Source: Synechocystis sp. PCC 6714
GTDB taxonomy: Bacteria; Cyanobacteriota; Cyanobacteriia; Cyanobacteriales; Microcystaceae
Length of the DNA: 64,000 bases
Assembly: GCF_000478825.2 (NCBI RefSeq)
Contig: NZ_CP007542.1
Coordinates: 2,790,001 to 2,854,000, forward strand
Reading direction: 5' to 3'
The position numbers were made by a program, and so were the translations under genes. Numbering within the stretch: position 1 is the stretch's first letter; every line of letters starts with the position of its first letter. Of the stretch, positions 1 through 10,071 are shown piece after piece. Below the pieces are notes generated by a model. The model searched no databases. It was not told the origin of the DNA and saw only the letters and a program-made list of their open reading frames with translations.

Positions 1-480
1 GCGGCATGCCTTGGTTCCCGTAGCACCATTTTTCAGCAAAATATCGATGCCCAGGCTCTCATTCCCCCAGGCTCTCTATTAATTAATCCCATTGCCGATA
101 TCCGGACAGAAACGGAAACTGTTAACCGAGAAAACCCTCCTCCCGCTCCGGAAGCCATTGATCCCATTCCTTCCCCCTGGGATAGCGAAGCTCCTGAAAA
201 AGAGAGAGATTGGCGGAAAAAGAGACAAAAAGACTCTATTTCCAGTGGCCTCAAGGACTCTGATAAATCTCCAACAGCAGGGCCAACATCCCCAGCTCAA
301 ACAGAAAAACAACCTCCACCCGGTCAAAATACTGAAAAACTAGTTTCCACTTCCCCAGTGGTAATGGATACCGCACCGTTAGTTGAAGAAATACAGGAAA
401 AACCCCCAGTGGTGGGGCAGGTTTATATTAATCAGTTGTTATTAACTTTATTTCCGGAACGTAAATATTTTAGTTCTTAA
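1..480 (+). CDS. ccmN: Carboxysome assembly protein CcmN, 3' part
   Basis: Frame 1 is open from the window edge to TAA at 478-480, giving the last 159 residues of a gene that starts outside the window. The first residues (ACLGSRSTIF, IPPGSLL) look like the end of a hexapeptide-repeat beta-helix. A long Pro/Glu/Ser-rich linker follows, then a C-terminal amphipathic segment, VYINQLLLTLFPE. That order (beta-helix, flexible linker, encapsulation peptide) is the known architecture of CcmN, which binds CcmM through the helix and shell protein CcmK2 through the terminal peptide during beta-carboxysome assembly. In Synechocystis ccmN closes the ccmK2K1LMN operon and, from memory, is followed by the phosphatase gene seen next here. 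The identification rests on architecture and context, since most of the protein is missing. Confidence 0.85.
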   Translation, partial: AACLGSRSTIFQQNIDAQALIPPGSLLINPIADIRTETETVNRENPPPAPEAIDPIPSPWDSEAPEKERDWRKKRQKDSISSGLKDSDKSPTAGPTSPAQTEKQPPPGQNTEKLVSTSPVVMDTAPLVEEIQEKPPVVGQVYINQLLLTLFPERKYFSS

Positions 481-818
481 TCGAATTCCCAGCTAAGCAT
501 AGTTGGCAGTACAAAAGCAAAATTGTTCATTACCATACTATCCACTGCCCATTGTGTGGTTGTGCAGGTGAGGTAATTCCCACAAAAATAGAGTTGGTTG
601 AGGCAGTGTCGAATTTTTGAGCTAAGGTATTTACCATGGGAGGGAATAACCTTTAAAAGTTACTATCTCCCTAAAAATTAATCCCCGTTCGCCGATAGTC
701 ATAATTTCCGCATCGGCCCATCACTGTTCTTTGTTTTATGGGCAAAGTGGGTCAATTTCGAGAAAAACCGGTAGTTGCCGGCACTGGTTACCGCAGTCCA
801 TTGCGTCTTTCCTGAATT
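481..818. other. Intergenic region between ccmN and the PP2C gene
   Basis: These 338 bases hold no convincing gene. Just before the next start codon the stretch around 769-800 contains self-complementary CCGG/GCCGG elements that could form a small hairpin. No recognisable riboswitch, tRNA or insertion sequence is seen. It probably carries the promoter of the downstream phosphatase gene. Confidence 0.5.
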
Positions 819-2825
819 ATGTTAATTTGTCCCCAATGCTCCGCCGAAAATCCTAACCGTAACAGCATTTGCCAAAAGTGCGGTGCATCCCTAAAGGAAC
901 ATCCCTGTGGGCAATGTGGAGAGACGGTACAGTACGGAGAGGCCTATTGTCCTCACTGTGGGGCGATCGCCGGCCGGGTGCTAACGGTGTTGGTTAAGGT
1001 ACCGGTGGCGGTGGGACCAGACGGAGAACCGGAGCAGGAATTTGCCCCCCAACATATTAAGCTGTACGAAAATTGCATTGATGTAGGACAAAGATATCAG
1101 TTGCTGGCACCAGGGGAAGAAAGTACCTTTACCATTGATGACCCTGGCAATGGAGACCAGATTACCTTCCACAGTAGGGTGGTAGATTGCCAACCCCTAC
1201 AACCGTCAGTTCTAAAAGTGTTGCTTTCCCAACAGGGGGAATTTTTAGCCCAGTGGCCCCAAATGTCCAATGGGGAAATTATTGCCAAGGACATCTGGTC
1301 CAGCCTAAATTTACCCAAGGAAATTATTCCCTATTTCCGTTTCCCTGAATTGGTGCCCAAAATTCCCGAAGTCTATGATGCTTGGTGTGATGGAGACCAT
1401 AGTTTTCTCTTGTTAGAGGATCGCTCCGAATGGGATTTGTTAGTAGACATTTTGCATGACCAGGGTGATTCTCTACCGGGGTTGGAAATTGTCTTTTGGA
1501 TTAATCAACTCTTCCAACTTTGGCATCAGTTGGCCCCCGCGGGTTGGGCGCGGAGTTTGTTACTAGAGCAAAATCTCCGGGTGGATGAAGACCAAAATAT
1601 TGCCTTGGCACAGATTTATAGCGATTGCCATACCGAAGTTTCCCTAGAGGAATTTGGCCATTTGTTGCACGGATATTTCAGTCCGGTGCCTTCCGCTGGG
1701 GAAGAACTGCTGGCCATATTGGAAAAAGCCGCCCAGGGTCAGTATCAAAATATGGACGATTTATTTACGGAAATTGAAGATTTAGTAATTACCGTAGAGG
1801 AAGAAACGGAAGATTTCACTGTCCATGAAGTGGATTTTGAGCAGATACCAGAGGAAGTGTTTGCGGCGATCGAAAGTAGCGAAAATAGTCTATCGAGGGA
1901 TGAAGGAAACCCCGGCAGTAACCCAATAACCATGCCCGATGTCAATGTATTTGACTCGGAGGAAGTGGATGACATACCCACCGCCGTACTCCCCATGCAG
2001 TTAATTAGCTTGGTGGATGCGGGCTACACCGACCGGGGTAGTCACCGGCAACATAATGAAGACTTTTTTGGCATTGCCACTAGTGTGGAAACCCACCGCA
2101 ATAACCACGGTAAAACCATTAGGGCCCAGGGGATTTATGTGGTCTGCGATGGCATGGGGGGCCATGCCGCCGGAGAAGTGGCCAGTCAAATGGGGGTGAA
2201 AAGTCTGCTGGAATATTTTCAGATTGTTATGGCCAGCAAGTTCCCCGATAAAAACACCATTGCTGAGGGCATTAGTTTAGCCAACCAAAAAATTTATGAG
2301 GTTAATCAAAGTAATTCCAGTTCCGGTAGTGGCCGCATGGGCACCACTTTGGTGATGATGTTAGTCAAAGACACTACCATGGCGATCGCCCACGTGGGGG
2401 ACAGTCGTATTTACCGGGTCACCCGCAAGAATGGTTTGGAGCAACTGACGGTGGACCATGAAGTGGGTCAACAGGCTATCCTCAACGGTTTGGAGCCGGA
2501 GGTGGCCTATGCCCGCCCCGATGCCTATCAATTAACCCAGGCTCTGGGGCCCCACAGTAGCAGTTATGTCCAGCCAGATGTAAAAATTTCAGAAATCGAA
2601 GAAGATTGTCTTATTCTGCTCTGTTCCGATGGCATTTCCGACAATGATTTCGTTGAAGAACATTGGCAAGAATTATTGTTGCCCTATGTTAGCTCCGGTC
2701 AAGATGTGGATCGGGGACTAAGGAAATTAATGGAAGCGGCCAACGAGTACAACGGCCACGATAATTTAACCGGCTTGTTAGTGCGGCTTAAAGTTCGTCC
2801 ACAAATTCCGTTGGATGTCTGGTAG
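819..2825 (+). CDS. Double zinc-ribbon / pseudokinase-like / PP2C protein phosphatase
   Basis: A 668-residue protein. Residues 1-50 carry two CxxC...CxxC zinc ribbons (ICPQCS...CQKCG and PCGQCG...CPHCG). Residues about 195-330 resemble a degenerate Ser/Thr-kinase C-lobe: a hinge-like LLLEDRSEWDLL, a helix WINQLFQLWHQL, and a catalytic-loop-like LLLEQNLRVDEDQNIAL, without the HRD or DFG catalytic residues. Residues about 395-665 are a PP2C phosphatase with all the metal-site motifs: DRGSHRQHNED, VVCDGMGGHAAGE, IAHVGDSRIYR, LCSDGISDN and GHDNLTG. It should therefore be an active Mn/Mg-dependent Ser/Thr phosphatase with an inert kinase-like regulatory region. From memory it corresponds to PCC 6803 sll1033. 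The ATG at 819 is the natural start because the zinc ribbons begin immediately. Its 3' end overlaps the convergent gene by 38 bases. The substrate is unknown. Confidence 0.9.
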   Translation: MLICPQCSAENPNRNSICQKCGASLKEHPCGQCGETVQYGEAYCPHCGAIAGRVLTVLVKVPVAVGPDGEPEQEFAPQHIKLYENCIDVGQRYQLLAPGEESTFTIDDPGNGDQITFHSRVVDCQPLQPSVLKVLLSQQGEFLAQWPQMSNGEIIAKDIWSSLNLPKEIIPYFRFPELVPKIPEVYDAWCDGDHSFLLLEDRSEWDLLVDILHDQGDSLPGLEIVFWINQLFQLWHQLAPAGWARSLLLEQNLRVDEDQNIALAQIYSDCHTEVSLEEFGHLLHGYFSPVPSAGEELLAILEKAAQGQYQNMDDLFTEIEDLVITVEEETEDFTVHEVDFEQIPEEVFAAIESSENSLSRDEGNPGSNPITMPDVNVFDSEEVDDIPTAVLPMQLISLVDAGYTDRGSHRQHNEDFFGIATSVETHRNNHGKTIRAQGIYVVCDGMGGHAAGEVASQMGVKSLLEYFQIVMASKFPDKNTIAEGISLANQKIYEVNQSNSSSGSGRMGTTLVMMLVKDTTMAIAHVGDSRIYRVTRKNGLEQLTVDHEVGQQAILNGLEPEVAYARPDAYQLTQALGPHSSSYVQPDVKISEIEEDCLILLCSDGISDNDFVEEHWQELLLPYVSSGQDVDRGLRKLMEAANEYNGHDNLTGLLVRLKVRPQIPLDVW

Positions 2826-4131
2826 ATTCCTCTGTTGCCAATATTTCTGTTGGATTTTTGACCGGGGAAAATTCATCAATCGCCCTAGTGAGAACACAGG
2901 CATAGATCAAGGCTTCTTCTAACCGTTGAAAAGAAGGAATAAGTAAACTTTTATTGGCAGATAGAAGTAGGACTTCAGGTTTTCCTTGCCCCACCGCCAA
3001 CACCGCTTCCACCTCATCGGTAGGGAGTTTTCCCAGGGAATGATTATCCAGGTTAGCCCGGACAAAATGGTGATCAACGGAGCAATGTTTAACTCGACTG
3101 AGCCGCCGGCCCCGATAAATCATAATGGCGATCGCCAGTAGTAAGGGTAAGCCGATGCGCCAATCCTGCCAAGGCATAACCAGACCAAAATTGTCAGGCA
3201 CTTCAACATAAACAATTTCCCCGGCAAAGGCCCGCCGAAAACCATCTAAAATGCCCCCCAATTGCACCATAAACCCCACCATCAACATGAAAAACAAAAG
3301 AAAGCCTGATTCGCGAAAAATTTGTCGAATTAGGGACCAGGAATCCTCCCAACGCCAACGGGAAAAAATGTGCCATTTGCGCCCTGTTCTTTTTAGTCCC
3401 ACTGCCCCCCTTTTTTGCAACAGCCATTCTTCCTCCTGGGCTGGAATGGGGTTGAGGGCATAGGCTCCCAAACCGTGACTATGTTCAAAGCCCACCGGCA
3501 CTGCTTCCCCTAGAATTTTTTGAATTTTGGCGATCGCCTCCAGCACCCGATCGAGGTCTTGGTCCTCTTCAAAAATCCAATCAGAACCGTCATACAAAAG
3601 CAATTGCCCCTGCCACACTGTCGCCAATTTATCCTCAAAAGCACCGCCCCTAATCTCCCGCCTTCGCACACTAATGGCCTGCACTTGTCCCGGATTAAAC
3701 TCCATAAATAAGGGTGCTTTGTTGGGTAATTGCAGTTGCCAACTCAAATCACCAGTTTTATTTTTTCGTAAATAAACCCGCTGGATGTAATGCCCTCCTT
3801 GGAAATTTTTGTAGCTAATGGCGTTATCAATAAACCAAAAAATAAAAAATACAATAAATAGCCATTGACTAGCGGTGCGAAAGGTAAAAGTTAACCAAGA
3901 AAGAAAGAGAAAAATCAAAAATAGGATGAGATTGTAAGCTTCTTTTTTTTGCACTTCCTCGGCTAGCAACTCCCGCCACATCATTTTTAGTAGACTGGTG
4001 TAGAGAGCTTGAAAGATTTTCTTGAGCTGTACTAGAGGAGAAATGGCCAATGCGTAGGGACTAGGGTCAGGATAAAGAATAGTGCCAACATAGGCCGGCT
4101 CAGATTCAGCAATATTTTTGTTGTTCTCCAT
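2788..4131 (-). CDS. Multi-pass membrane protein of unknown function
   Basis: About 447 residues if translation begins at the ATG at 4131 (MENNKNIAESEP). The frame stays open to a TTG at 4317, but that would run into the 3' end of the neighbouring oxidase gene; an ATG at 4212 is a further option and no start has a strong ribosome site. Two hydrophobic pairs are visible: LILFLIFLFLSWLTF with WLFIVFFIFWFIDNA near the N-terminus, and GFLLFFMLMVGFMVQL with GLPLLLAIAIMIY in the second half, so four membrane spans are likely. Between them lies a beta-rich soluble region (DLSWQLQLPNK, LATVWQGQLLLYDGSDW). I do not recognise the family. The gene converges on the PP2C gene with a 38-base 3' overlap and lies downstream of lhgO on the same strand. 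Confidence 0.7.
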   Translation of the reverse strand: MENNKNIAESEPAYVGTILYPDPSPYALAISPLVQLKKIFQALYTSLLKMMWRELLAEEVQKKEAYNLILFLIFLFLSWLTFTFRTASQWLFIVFFIFWFIDNAISYKNFQGGHYIQRVYLRKNKTGDLSWQLQLPNKAPLFMEFNPGQVQAISVRRREIRGGAFEDKLATVWQGQLLLYDGSDWIFEEDQDLDRVLEAIAKIQKILGEAVPVGFEHSHGLGAYALNPIPAQEEEWLLQKRGAVGLKRTGRKWHIFSRWRWEDSWSLIRQIFRESGFLLFFMLMVGFMVQLGGILDGFRRAFAGEIVYVEVPDNFGLVMPWQDWRIGLPLLLAIAIMIYRGRRLSRVKHCSVDHHFVRANLDNHSLGKLPTDEVEAVLAVGQGKPEVLLLSANKSLLIPSFQRLEEALIYACVLTRAIDEFSPVKNPTEILATEESTRHPTEFVDEL

Positions 4132-4276
4132 GGGAAGTCTCGGAGGAAAAGGGGCGTTATGGGAATTATAAGAGCTAGTTTCCAAAAGCTTAGTTGGAAA
4201 AAAGTGGGCCATGATGCCCCTATGCCCCAGGTATGGAAAAGCAAGGATAATTGAAGCAATGATGCTGGAATCAGCA

Positions 4277-5473
4277 CTAGAAATACTTTTGCACTTGGGC
4301 GGCGATCGCCTTGCCAATTTCTAAAGAAGCAGTGGCCGCAGGGGAAGGGGCGTTGAGTACCTGGAGGGAATTAGGGCCAGGGGCGATTAAAAAATCCTCT
4401 ACCAAAGCCCCGTCATTTTTCAAAGCTTGGGCTCGGACTCCGGCGGGATTGGGAACAATATCATTCTCCGTTACCTCCGGGATTAATTCCTGTAAACTCC
4501 GGACAAACGCCGCCTTGCTAAAGGAGCGGATAATTTCTTGTAAACCTTCTTGCCAGTGCTTACCCACTAATCTCCAAAAGCCAGGATAGGTCATTACTTC
4601 AGTGAAATCTGCCCAATTAAAATCCGTTTTCTCGTAACCTTCGCGTTTCAAACTTAGTACTGCATTGGGCCCAGCGTGGATACTGCCATCAATCATACGG
4701 GTGAAATGCACCCCCAGAAAGGGAAATGCCGGGTTGGGTACCGGGTAAATTAGGCCTTTAACTAAATATCTTTTTTCCGGCTTTAGTTCATAATATTCCC
4801 CCCGAAAAGGAACAATTTTTGCTTCGGGTTTAATGCCCGCCATTTTGGCCAGGCGATCACTCTGCAGACCACCGCAATTAATCAAGAAACGACTGAAAAA
4901 ATCTCCTTGATTTGTTTGTAAACTATGGCCATCGGTTCGAGTTTCAATCTGATGAACCCGATGATTAAACTTAATTTCTCCCCCCTGGGCTTGAATTAAT
5001 TCGGCGTACTTTTGACAAACTAGTTTATAGTTAACGATGCCGGAAGTGGGCACATAAATTCCCCCTAAGCATTGCACATGGGGTTCATATTCCCTAACTT
5101 GATCAAAGGTTAGTTTTTTGACACTTAGGCCATTGGCTTGGCCACGATTAAACAAGTTTTCTAAGAGGGGGAGTTCCGCTGGTTTAGTAGCAACAATTAC
5201 TTTGCCGCAAACTTCATGGGGTAGTTCGTGTTCTTGGCAAAATTGCACCATGCTTTGGTTCCCAGCTTTGGTGAACTGGGCCTTAAAACTCCCTGGTTTG
5301 TAGTAAATGCCAGAATGAATTACGCCACTATTATGCCCAGTTTGGTGATGGGCAGGCCCGTCCTCTTTTTCCAAAATTAATAGTTTATATTGGGGAAAAC
5401 GGCGACCAATAAACAGCCCCGTGGCCAAGCCAACAATGCCACCGCCGATAATTGTGATGTCATAGGAAGCCAT
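4277..5473 (-). CDS. lhgO: L-2-hydroxyglutarate oxidase (LhgO family)
   Basis: A 398-residue FAD-dependent oxidoreductase of the DAO superfamily. The N-terminus has the dinucleotide-binding GGGIVGLATGL motif, followed by the LhgO/L2HGDH signature TGHNSGVIHSGIYYKPGS. Further conserved blocks are INCGGLQSDRLA, VPFRGEYYEL, PFLGVHFTRMIDG and NPAGVRAQAL. The family oxidises L-2-hydroxyglutarate, a metabolic by-product, to 2-oxoglutarate and passes electrons to a quinone or oxygen. Length is typical and the ATG at 5473 directly precedes the FAD motif (MASYDITIIGGG). It lies upstream of the membrane-protein gene on the same strand, but no functional link is evident. Confidence 0.88.
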   Translation of the reverse strand: MASYDITIIGGGIVGLATGLFIGRRFPQYKLLILEKEDGPAHHQTGHNSGVIHSGIYYKPGSFKAQFTKAGNQSMVQFCQEHELPHEVCGKVIVATKPAELPLLENLFNRGQANGLSVKKLTFDQVREYEPHVQCLGGIYVPTSGIVNYKLVCQKYAELIQAQGGEIKFNHRVHQIETRTDGHSLQTNQGDFFSRFLINCGGLQSDRLAKMAGIKPEAKIVPFRGEYYELKPEKRYLVKGLIYPVPNPAFPFLGVHFTRMIDGSIHAGPNAVLSLKREGYEKTDFNWADFTEVMTYPGFWRLVGKHWQEGLQEIIRSFSKAAFVRSLQELIPEVTENDIVPNPAGVRAQALKNDGALVEDFLIAPGPNSLQVLNAPSPAATASLEIGKAIAAQVQKYF

Positions 5474-5602
5474 GTTTCCCCACTCCTTGAAAAAATTACC
5501 AGTGAACTATCCTAGCGGTTTACGGCAACGGTGGGATTGAACCACTGAGGAATATTTTGGAATGTTTTGCAACGCCTGCGGTGTTCGCTGACTTTTCCCA
5601 AA

Positions 5603-6976
5603 TTACCAAGGACTACTCAGCATGGTAAAAGAGGCCCAATAGTAGGGAGCGGAAAAATCCGCCTGCCCTAGATTGACTAGGGATGGGGGAACGGCGATCG
5701 CCCCCCGAGAAAGGCCCGATTGTTCTAAGTCGGCCACTAATTCGCCCCGGAGCATTTTCAGTTGGGCTTGGCGTAGGGCTTCCGCTTTGGTGGGGGTTTG
5801 TCCCAATTGTCTGTAAAACTCACTCATTAATACTAGAGTGGCACCATCGTCCACATTCCAAAAGCTGGCTACTACGGATTTGACCCCCGCTTTGAGCGCT
5901 AAACCAGCAAAACCTAATTCCGCTTCATCGTCCCCTAGGGCTGTTTGACAGGCACTGAGCACCAGTAATTCCAGCGCAGGGGAACGCCAATTAATTTTAC
6001 TGACCTTATCTAGCTTTAACCTGTCATCCCAAAATTCGATGTAGGAATTGGCTGGTTTACCGGAACGAAAATAGGAATGGGTGGCTAAATGGACAATACT
6101 GGGACGTTTTTCTGCCAATTCAGTCTGGAGGCGATCAATAGTGAAATCTTGGTTGAGAAAAGTATCCCCCTGCCAACGGTCTTCCGTTGGACGATTGATA
6201 GCCATGGCCCAAATGACATTGTCCAATTCTAGGGGAACGGCCGGCAGTGGACTCTGGTTAGCAAATTCCGAAGCTCCCATGGCCAAAATATTGCCGGGTT
6301 GGAGCGGTTTATAGTCACTATTAATTAAGTTGAAAGCGGGGATATTAGTTAGGCTGTATTTTTCTAGCAAAAACTCCTGGCCGTCAAACAGGGCCGCCAT
6401 GGGTAAACCCCGGACCCCATTACCTAAACAGAAAAGCAGGGTATCAATGCCTTGGGCTTGCAAAGTTTCAGCGTAGGGAGCAATGATCCATTGATAAAGT
6501 TGCTGGGCTGCTGTGCGTCGAGTAACAGTTTGAGAAAACTTTAATTCCTGCTGGAAAGCGGCCACCACTGGTCTTAACACTGCCTCTGGCACATCATACA
6601 GATCCACCACAATGGGAGCCAAGTCCGGGGTCACCAGGACTAAATGTAAAAAATCCTTTTCGGGGATTATCCATAGCACCGCCGGTTTTGTCCCTGTTTC
6701 CTGGCCAATTTTTTGCAGGGTTTGGGCAATTTCTTCGGGGGTTTGGGTCACTTCACCAAAGCTTTGGCCAAAATAGCCGGCAAATTCCCTTTCCCGAGCT
6801 TTTTCCATGGCCACGATCTTTTCACTTAAGGTTTGGCTGAAAGCCGGCGCCACGGCGAAACTAGCGAGGGCTAAGCCCATACCCACCACCATCAGTTTAT
6901 TCAGCAGAGACTTGGAGAAACTCTGGCGATCGCCAGGGTATTTGTGCGGAGAAATGTTGTGTATGGAAAAGACCAT
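5603..6976 (-). CDS. Exported CHAT-domain (caspase-like) protein
   Basis: About 457 residues from the ATG at 6976; an ATG at 7027 and a TTG at 7051 are in frame upstream, and 6976 is preferred because AGGGCAAG lies just upstream. The N-terminus has a basic stretch and a hydrophobic segment, KLMVVGMGLALASFAVAPAFS, that reads as a signal peptide, so the mature protein is probably periplasmic. The second half is a CHAT domain, a caspase-fold peptidase family: the catalytic His is in VHLATHSYF and the catalytic Cys in LLVLSACQTALG, followed by the conserved GFAGLALKAGVKSVVASFWNV and DDGATLVLM. Cyanobacterial CHAT proteins often carry TPR repeats; none is seen here. Substrate unknown; domain assignment secure. 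Confidence 0.85.
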   Translation of the reverse strand: MVFSIHNISPHKYPGDRQSFSKSLLNKLMVVGMGLALASFAVAPAFSQTLSEKIVAMEKAREREFAGYFGQSFGEVTQTPEEIAQTLQKIGQETGTKPAVLWIIPEKDFLHLVLVTPDLAPIVVDLYDVPEAVLRPVVAAFQQELKFSQTVTRRTAAQQLYQWIIAPYAETLQAQGIDTLLFCLGNGVRGLPMAALFDGQEFLLEKYSLTNIPAFNLINSDYKPLQPGNILAMGASEFANQSPLPAVPLELDNVIWAMAINRPTEDRWQGDTFLNQDFTIDRLQTELAEKRPSIVHLATHSYFRSGKPANSYIEFWDDRLKLDKVSKINWRSPALELLVLSACQTALGDDEAELGFAGLALKAGVKSVVASFWNVDDGATLVLMSEFYRQLGQTPTKAEALRQAQLKMLRGELVADLEQSGLSRGAIAVPPSLVNLGQADFSAPYYWASFTMLSSPW

Positions 6977-7154
6977 TGTTTCTTGCCCTAATTTTACTGA
7001 CCAAACTACGCCCCTACCCTTTGCCATAACCCCAGGGGCATCGCTGTTCAACGTTATTAGTTGATTTTGCCAGAAATTTTGCCAACCTTGGAGGTTCCTT
7101 TGTTATCTTCGTAGATAATTAGAAAATTTTATAAACCCAGCGCCCACTATCATA

Positions 7155-8924
7155 ATGTCGGAACTTAGCCTGGCCCATCAGGATTACCCCGTTGACGACC
7201 TCGAACAATTATTAAGTATTCTGCCTAAACCCATTCAAGCCATCATTGCCGAACACCCCCAGCGGCAACAGTTAGTGGAAGTGGTGATGGACCTGGGACG
7301 ATTACCGGAAGCCCGTTTTCCCGGCGCCGCTGTCTATTTGGGCCATGAACCGATCGCCAAAGAGGATTTGCAGTATGCCATTGACCGAGTGGGACTGTTT
7401 AGCAGTGATAACCGGGCCGGTATCGAAAGAACTCTGCACCGCATCAGCGCTATCCGTAACCGCACCAATGACATTATTGGTTTGACCTGTCGGGTGGGTC
7501 GAGCGGTGTTTGGCACTATTAATTTAATTCAAGACCTGGTGGAAACGGGAGAATCCCTACTGCTACTGGGGCGGCCCGGGGTGGGAAAAACTACTGCTCT
7601 ACGGGAAATTGCCCGGGTGCTGGCGGATGATTTGCATAAACGGGTCGTGATCATTGATACCTCCAACGAAATTGCCGGGGACGGTGATATTCCCCATCCG
7701 GCGATCGGTCGAGCCCGGAGAATGCAGGTGGCCAGGCCCGAATTACAACATCAGGTGATGATCGAGGCGGTGGAAAACCATATGCCGGAAGTGATTGTCA
7801 TTGACGAAATTGGTACGGAATTGGAAGCCTTGGCCGCCCGCACCATTGCGGAACGGGGAGTGCAGTTAGTCGGCACCGCCCATGGTAACCGTCTAGAAAA
7901 TTTGATTAAAAATCCCACCCTTTCAGACTTAGTGGGGGGTATCCAAGCCGTCACCTTGGGAGATGACGAAGCCCGGCGGCGGGGTTCCCAAAAAACAGTG
8001 CTGGAAAGGAAAGCTCCTCCAACTTTTTCCATGGCGGTGGAAATGCTGGAGCGGCAAAAATGGACTATCCATAGGGATGTGGCCCAAACCATTGATAACC
8101 TGCTGCGGGGCCGTGCTCCGGTGGAACAATTGCGGTACATGAACGAGGACGGGGAATTACAAATCGAAACGGTGGAAGCCCAACCCCAGGAAAGAACGCC
8201 CCAACCGCCCCCCTATTTCTCCCTGGGCTTGGTGGATAATCGCCCGTTGCCTAGCAGACCCACTGGTTTACGCTCCACTGGGCGAATGAAGCCCCAAGCC
8301 CCCCTCCACGCCAACGCTGATCAGGTGCGGGATTTTGAACGGTTATTGGAACAGTCCTGGCAACAGTGGGAAGGGGAGGATGAACCAAAAGTCCGGGTGC
8401 CGGGGCCCAACGGGGAAGATTTACCGGTATATGTTTACCCCTACGGTGTCGGGCGATCGCAATTGGATCAGGTAATCGAAATTTTGCAACTACCGGTGGC
8501 GGTCACCAAGGATTTGCACCAGGCGGATGCAGTCTTAGCCCTGCGTTCCCACGTCAAGGGTAATCAAAAATTACGACAGATGGCTAAGGGCATTCAAATT
8601 CCCATCTATGGTGTTAAATCCAACACCATTCCCCAAATTAGCCGGGCCCTGAAACGAATTCTGGGCATGGACGAACCTCATAAGGCCGAAGCGGCGGATC
8701 TGCGTTTGTTTACCCGCAGTGGCAGTAACGATGAGTTGGAAGCGCTGGAGGAAGCACGCTTAGCGGTGGAGCAGATTGTCATTCCCACAGGGCAACCGGT
8801 GGAATTACTGCCCCGATCGCCCCATGTGCGGAAGATGCAACACGAGCTGGTGGAGCATTACCGTTTGCAATCCGATAGTTTTGGGGATGAGCCGAACCGT
8901 CGCCTAAGGATTTATCCCGCTTAG
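7155..8924 (+). CDS. Ycf45-type AAA ATPase with C-terminal R3H-like region
   Basis: A 589-residue P-loop ATPase of the SpoIIIAA/Ycf45 type found in cyanobacteria and some plastid genomes. Walker A is [18 protein letters not shown] (about residues 137-154), Walker B is [13 protein letters not shown], and [14 protein letters not shown] follows as the sensor region. The N-terminal 120 residues ([22 protein letters not shown]-like helices) precede the ATPase, and the C-terminal third has [22 protein letters not shown], the usual R3H-type nucleic-acid-binding end. The biological role is not established. The ATG at 7155 is used. The last 21 bases overlap the convergent thiE gene. Confidence 0.8.
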   Translation: MSELSLAHQDYPVDDLEQLLSILPKPIQAIIAEHPQRQQLVEVVMDLGRLPEARFPGAAVYLGHEPIAKEDLQYAIDRVGLFSSDNRAGIERTLHRISAIRNRTNDIIGLTCRVGRAVFGTINLIQDLVETGESLLLLGRPGVGKTTALREIARVLADDLHKRVVIIDTSNEIAGDGDIPHPAIGRARRMQVARPELQHQVMIEAVENHMPEVIVIDEIGTELEALAARTIAERGVQLVGTAHGNRLENLIKNPTLSDLVGGIQAVTLGDDEARRRGSQKTVLERKAPPTFSMAVEMLERQKWTIHRDVAQTIDNLLRGRAPVEQLRYMNEDGELQIETVEAQPQERTPQPPPYFSLGLVDNRPLPSRPTGLRSTGRMKPQAPLHANADQVRDFERLLEQSWQQWEGEDEPKVRVPGPNGEDLPVYVYPYGVGRSQLDQVIEILQLPVAVTKDLHQADAVLALRSHVKGNQKLRQMAKGIQIPIYGVKSNTIPQISRALKRILGMDEPHKAEAADLRLFTRSGSNDELEALEEARLAVEQIVIPTGQPVELLPRSPHVRKMQHELVEHYRLQSDSFGDEPNRRLRIYPA

Positions 8925-9935
8925 TTGGGTTAACAATTGGGCTGTGGCCCGGGTAGGATTGGTGGCCTCCATGATGGCCCGGACGATCGCCACTTGGGTT
9001 GCACCGGCTTCCATAACTTCTGCGAGATTTGACCCATCAATGCCGCCAATGGCAAACCAGGGCACCGGAGAGCTGGTGGCCGCATACTGCACATATTCCA
9101 AACCAGCGGGCCGTTTCCCAGCTTTAGTGGGGGTGGCATATACGGGGCCAACACCAATGTAATCTGCCCCTTCGGCAATCGCCTTGGCCATTTCCCCCGG
9201 GTTAGTGGTAGAGCGGCCAATGATTTTATCGGGCCCCAGTAGCTGACGGGCCACCGCAATGGGTAGGTCCTGTTGTCCCAAATGCACTCCATCGGCATTG
9301 ACTGCCAGGGCCAGATCCACCCGGTCGTTGACTAGAAACAGCGCTTCATATTGCCGGCACAACTGCCGTAAATCCCTAGCCCTTTGCCACCGTAACTCAT
9401 CCTCCGTATCTTTATCCCGGTACTGGACTAACTTTAATCCTCCTTGGAGGGCAGCTTCCACCGTTGCTAGCAGATTTTCCTGGGGAGAAGTGACTAGGTA
9501 AAGGGAGCATTGTCTCAGCCTTTGTAGTAATTTGCCCCCCAGCAATTGACTTTCCAAGGTATAAACCCGATACCGCAACTGCTTACAACAGGCTCCCATG
9601 GCCGGATCTCGCAGTTTACCGTACTCCTCCAGTACCCTTAACGCCTCTTCTACCCGACAGAGATTTGCTTGTAACAGAGCTCGCACATCAGTGCGCTGAG
9701 CTTCCTGGGGATGGGTTAACTGGGTGCCCACATCATTAGGCGTGTCTCGGGCAGCTCGCAGATCATCCTGGTGCCAAGGAGCCAGAGCTTGCCGCAGTTG
9801 TTTACATTCCTCTGCTAAATGCTGATGGTTCACCCCAAAACGACACCATTCCTCCACCGTCCGCAACCCTTCCCGGGCTCGGTTCAAATTGGCATCCAAA
9901 ATTCTGGCGATCGCCGTAGGGGAAGATTTTTGCAT
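8904..9935 (-). CDS. thiE: Thiamine-phosphate synthase with N-terminal extension
   Basis: A 343-residue protein. The C-terminal 210 residues are ThiE, which joins HMP-pyrophosphate and the thiazole phosphate to make thiamine monophosphate: [80 protein letters not shown] and [12 protein letters not shown] are all present. The N-terminal 130 residues ([32 protein letters not shown]) form the helical extension typical of cyanobacterial ThiE proteins. The ATG at 9935 fits that architecture. The 3' end overlaps the Ycf45-type gene by 21 bases. btpA lies upstream on the same strand, 136 bases away. Confidence 0.93.
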   Translation of the reverse strand: MQKSSPTAIARILDANLNRAREGLRTVEEWCRFGVNHQHLAEECKQLRQALAPWHQDDLRAARDTPNDVGTQLTHPQEAQRTDVRALLQANLCRVEEALRVLEEYGKLRDPAMGACCKQLRYRVYTLESQLLGGKLLQRLRQCSLYLVTSPQENLLATVEAALQGGLKLVQYRDKDTEDELRWQRARDLRQLCRQYEALFLVNDRVDLALAVNADGVHLGQQDLPIAVARQLLGPDKIIGRSTTNPGEMAKAIAEGADYIGVGPVYATPTKAGKRPAGLEYVQYAATSSPVPWFAIGGIDGSNLAEVMEAGATQVAIVRAIMEATNPTRATAQLLTQLSGINP

Positions 9936-10071
9936 CTATTTAGCTTGAATGGGAACAAAAAATGGTTTTTGGGCAATACCAGTCCCTAAAATTGGCGCTA
10001 GGGGAACTTTTGGGGCAAAAGATAACGGAATTTTAGGGTTAAAAGCAAATTTTGCCTGAACCATCTAGTTT

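Noticed and set aside
4132-4317. N-terminal extension of the membrane protein from a TTG at 4317
   Set aside because: It overlaps the 3' end of lhgO and reads as non-coding sequence; later ATG codons are preferred.
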